6,043 bases of DNA from CAZTLI01 sp964614375 (GTDB taxonomy: Bacteria > Chloroflexota > Anaerolineae > Aggregatilineales > Phototrophicaceae), in assembly GCA_964614375.1 (NCBI GenBank), contig CAZTLI010000351.1, positions 1 to 6,043 of the forward strand, written 5' to 3'. Under the pieces are notes generated by a model that was not told the origin of the DNA, did no database searches, and saw only the letters and a list, made by a program, of their open reading frames with translations. Numbering within the stretch: position 1 is the stretch's first letter; each line of letters opens with the position of its first letter. Made by a program: the position numbers and the translations under genes. Of this stretch, positions 5,265 through 6,043 are shown piece by piece.

Positions 5265-6043
5265 GTGAAACTCACACGCTATGACGACGCCGACGCCTTC
5301 ATCACCCACGTCACGCCATTTTTAGCCGCACACGAAGCGCAGAATAATCTGGTGCTGGGGATATTGAGCAGCATCCATCTTGGCAACTATGCCGATGTAG
5401 ATCATTATCTGGCCTGTGTCGAAGCCGACAGTGAGATCGTGCTCGTGGTTATTCGCACACCGCCGCACAACCTCATCCTGTCCTATACCGATCATCCCGA
5501 TTCGCTGGCGCTGGTGGTGGATGATGCCCAAAATTGTTATGGCACACTGCCGGGTTGTATCGCGATTAAACATATCGGGCAGTATTTTGTCGAACAGTGG
5601 GCGGCAGCAAGCGGACAATCCTATCGGGTGGAAATCGCCGAACGCACCTATCAACTGGAACAGGTGATTCCCGTAGAAGGGGTGACGGGGACGATGCGCT
5701 ATATGACGGCGGCTGACCGTCCGCTGATCCTCGATTGGATGCGGGCGTTTATGCGTGAAGCCTTGAACGATGATGACGAGCAGCGGGCAGAGGATAACAT
5801 TGTGCGGCGCTTTGGATTACCGCGTGAAAAAGGTGGCATGTGCGTGTGGACGGTCGATGGTCAGGTGGTGTCTGTCGTGGGGTATAGTGGGCCAACGCCT
5901 AATGGACTGCGTGTGGGGCCAGTCTATACACCGCCGGAGTTACGCGGTCACGGTTATGCCAGCGCATTGACCGCTGCCGTCAGCCAGCAGATATTGGATA
6001 TGGGGCGCAAATACTGCTTTTTGTTCACCGACCTCGCCAACCC
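5265..6043 (+). CDS. GNAT-family N-acetyltransferase, C-terminus cut by window edge
   Basis: The frame is open from GTG 5265 to the right edge: 259 complete codons. GGGA (5254-5257) is 7 nt before the GTG. Residues 1 to about 140 form an N-terminal region with no motif I know (VKLTRYDDADAFITHV...). From about 145 a GNAT domain begins (MRYMTAADRPLILDWMRAFM). Its acetyl-CoA-binding motif A is clear: VGPVYTPPELRGHGYASAL at 217-235, with the R-x-x-G-x-A type pyrophosphate loop at 227-232. It is followed by the helix AVSQQILDMGRK and the strand CFLFTDLANP, where the family usually continues into N-x-x-S-x-x-x-Y just beyond the edge. The layout of an N-terminal half plus C-terminal GNAT matches the 'predicted acetyltransferase' group COG3393 by memory. 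It transfers acetyl from acetyl-CoA to an amine; the acceptor is unknown. The GTG start and the lack of a stop are why it is easily missed; only out-of-frame ORFs are complete here. Confidence 0.87.
   Translation, partial: MKLTRYDDADAFITHVTPFLAAHEAQNNLVLGILSSIHLGNYADVDHYLACVEADSEIVLVVIRTPPHNLILSYTDHPDSLALVVDDAQNCYGTLPGCIAIKHIGQYFVEQWAAASGQSYRVEIAERTYQLEQVIPVEGVTGTMRYMTAADRPLILDWMRAFMREALNDDDEQRAEDNIVRRFGLPREKGGMCVWTVDGQVVSVVGYSGPTPNGLRVGPVYTPPELRGHGYASALTAAVSQQILDMGRKYCFLFTDLAN

Overview
This window reads as ordinary bacterial chromosome with short intergenic gaps, genes on both strands and moderately GC-rich codon use. The best phylum guess is Chloroflexota (Anaerolineae-like). It rests on the Ig-like ectodomain of the first, edge-cut membrane protein, whose 'PGGCVTLRW...LNGEG' pattern I associate with that phylum, and on the style of the short intergenic repeats. 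This is recognition from memory, not a search result.

Layout from left to right. (1) At 1-635 (minus) lies the N-terminal part of a membrane protein with an extracytoplasmic Ig-like domain, with a good promoter at 680-708. (2) At 915-1865 (plus) is a zinc-type homocysteine S-methyltransferase family enzyme, closed by a strong hairpin terminator. (3) At 2030-2995 (plus) is a DUF1152 protein behind its own sigma-70-type promoter. (4) At 3008-3092 is a block of CGCAAAG-type short repeats plus a hairpin. (5) At 3153-3560 (minus) is an AT-rich small membrane protein with a C-terminal SHOCT domain, probably acquired. (6) At 3835-4620 (plus) is the main item: a selenoprotein of the glycine/sarcosine/betaine/proline reductase 'selenoprotein B' (GrdB/PrdB-like) family, with an in-frame UGA at 4354-4356 and a SECIS-like hairpin directly after it. 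(7) At 4819-5163 (minus) is a small DoxX-like membrane protein. (8) From 5265 to the right edge (plus) is a GNAT acetyltransferase, cut by the window.

The genes do not form an obvious operon. Almost every one has its own leader, and strands alternate. The selenoprotein would be cut into a 173-aa ORF and a separate downstream ORF by any annotation that treats UGA only as stop. Read through, it is one 261-aa protein with a U-x-x-C redox motif at the family's conserved position. No other reductase subunit and no Sec machinery (selA, selB, selC, selD) is in the window. The host must supply the machinery elsewhere if the reading is right, and the protein's role here is probably not classical Stickland amino-acid reduction.
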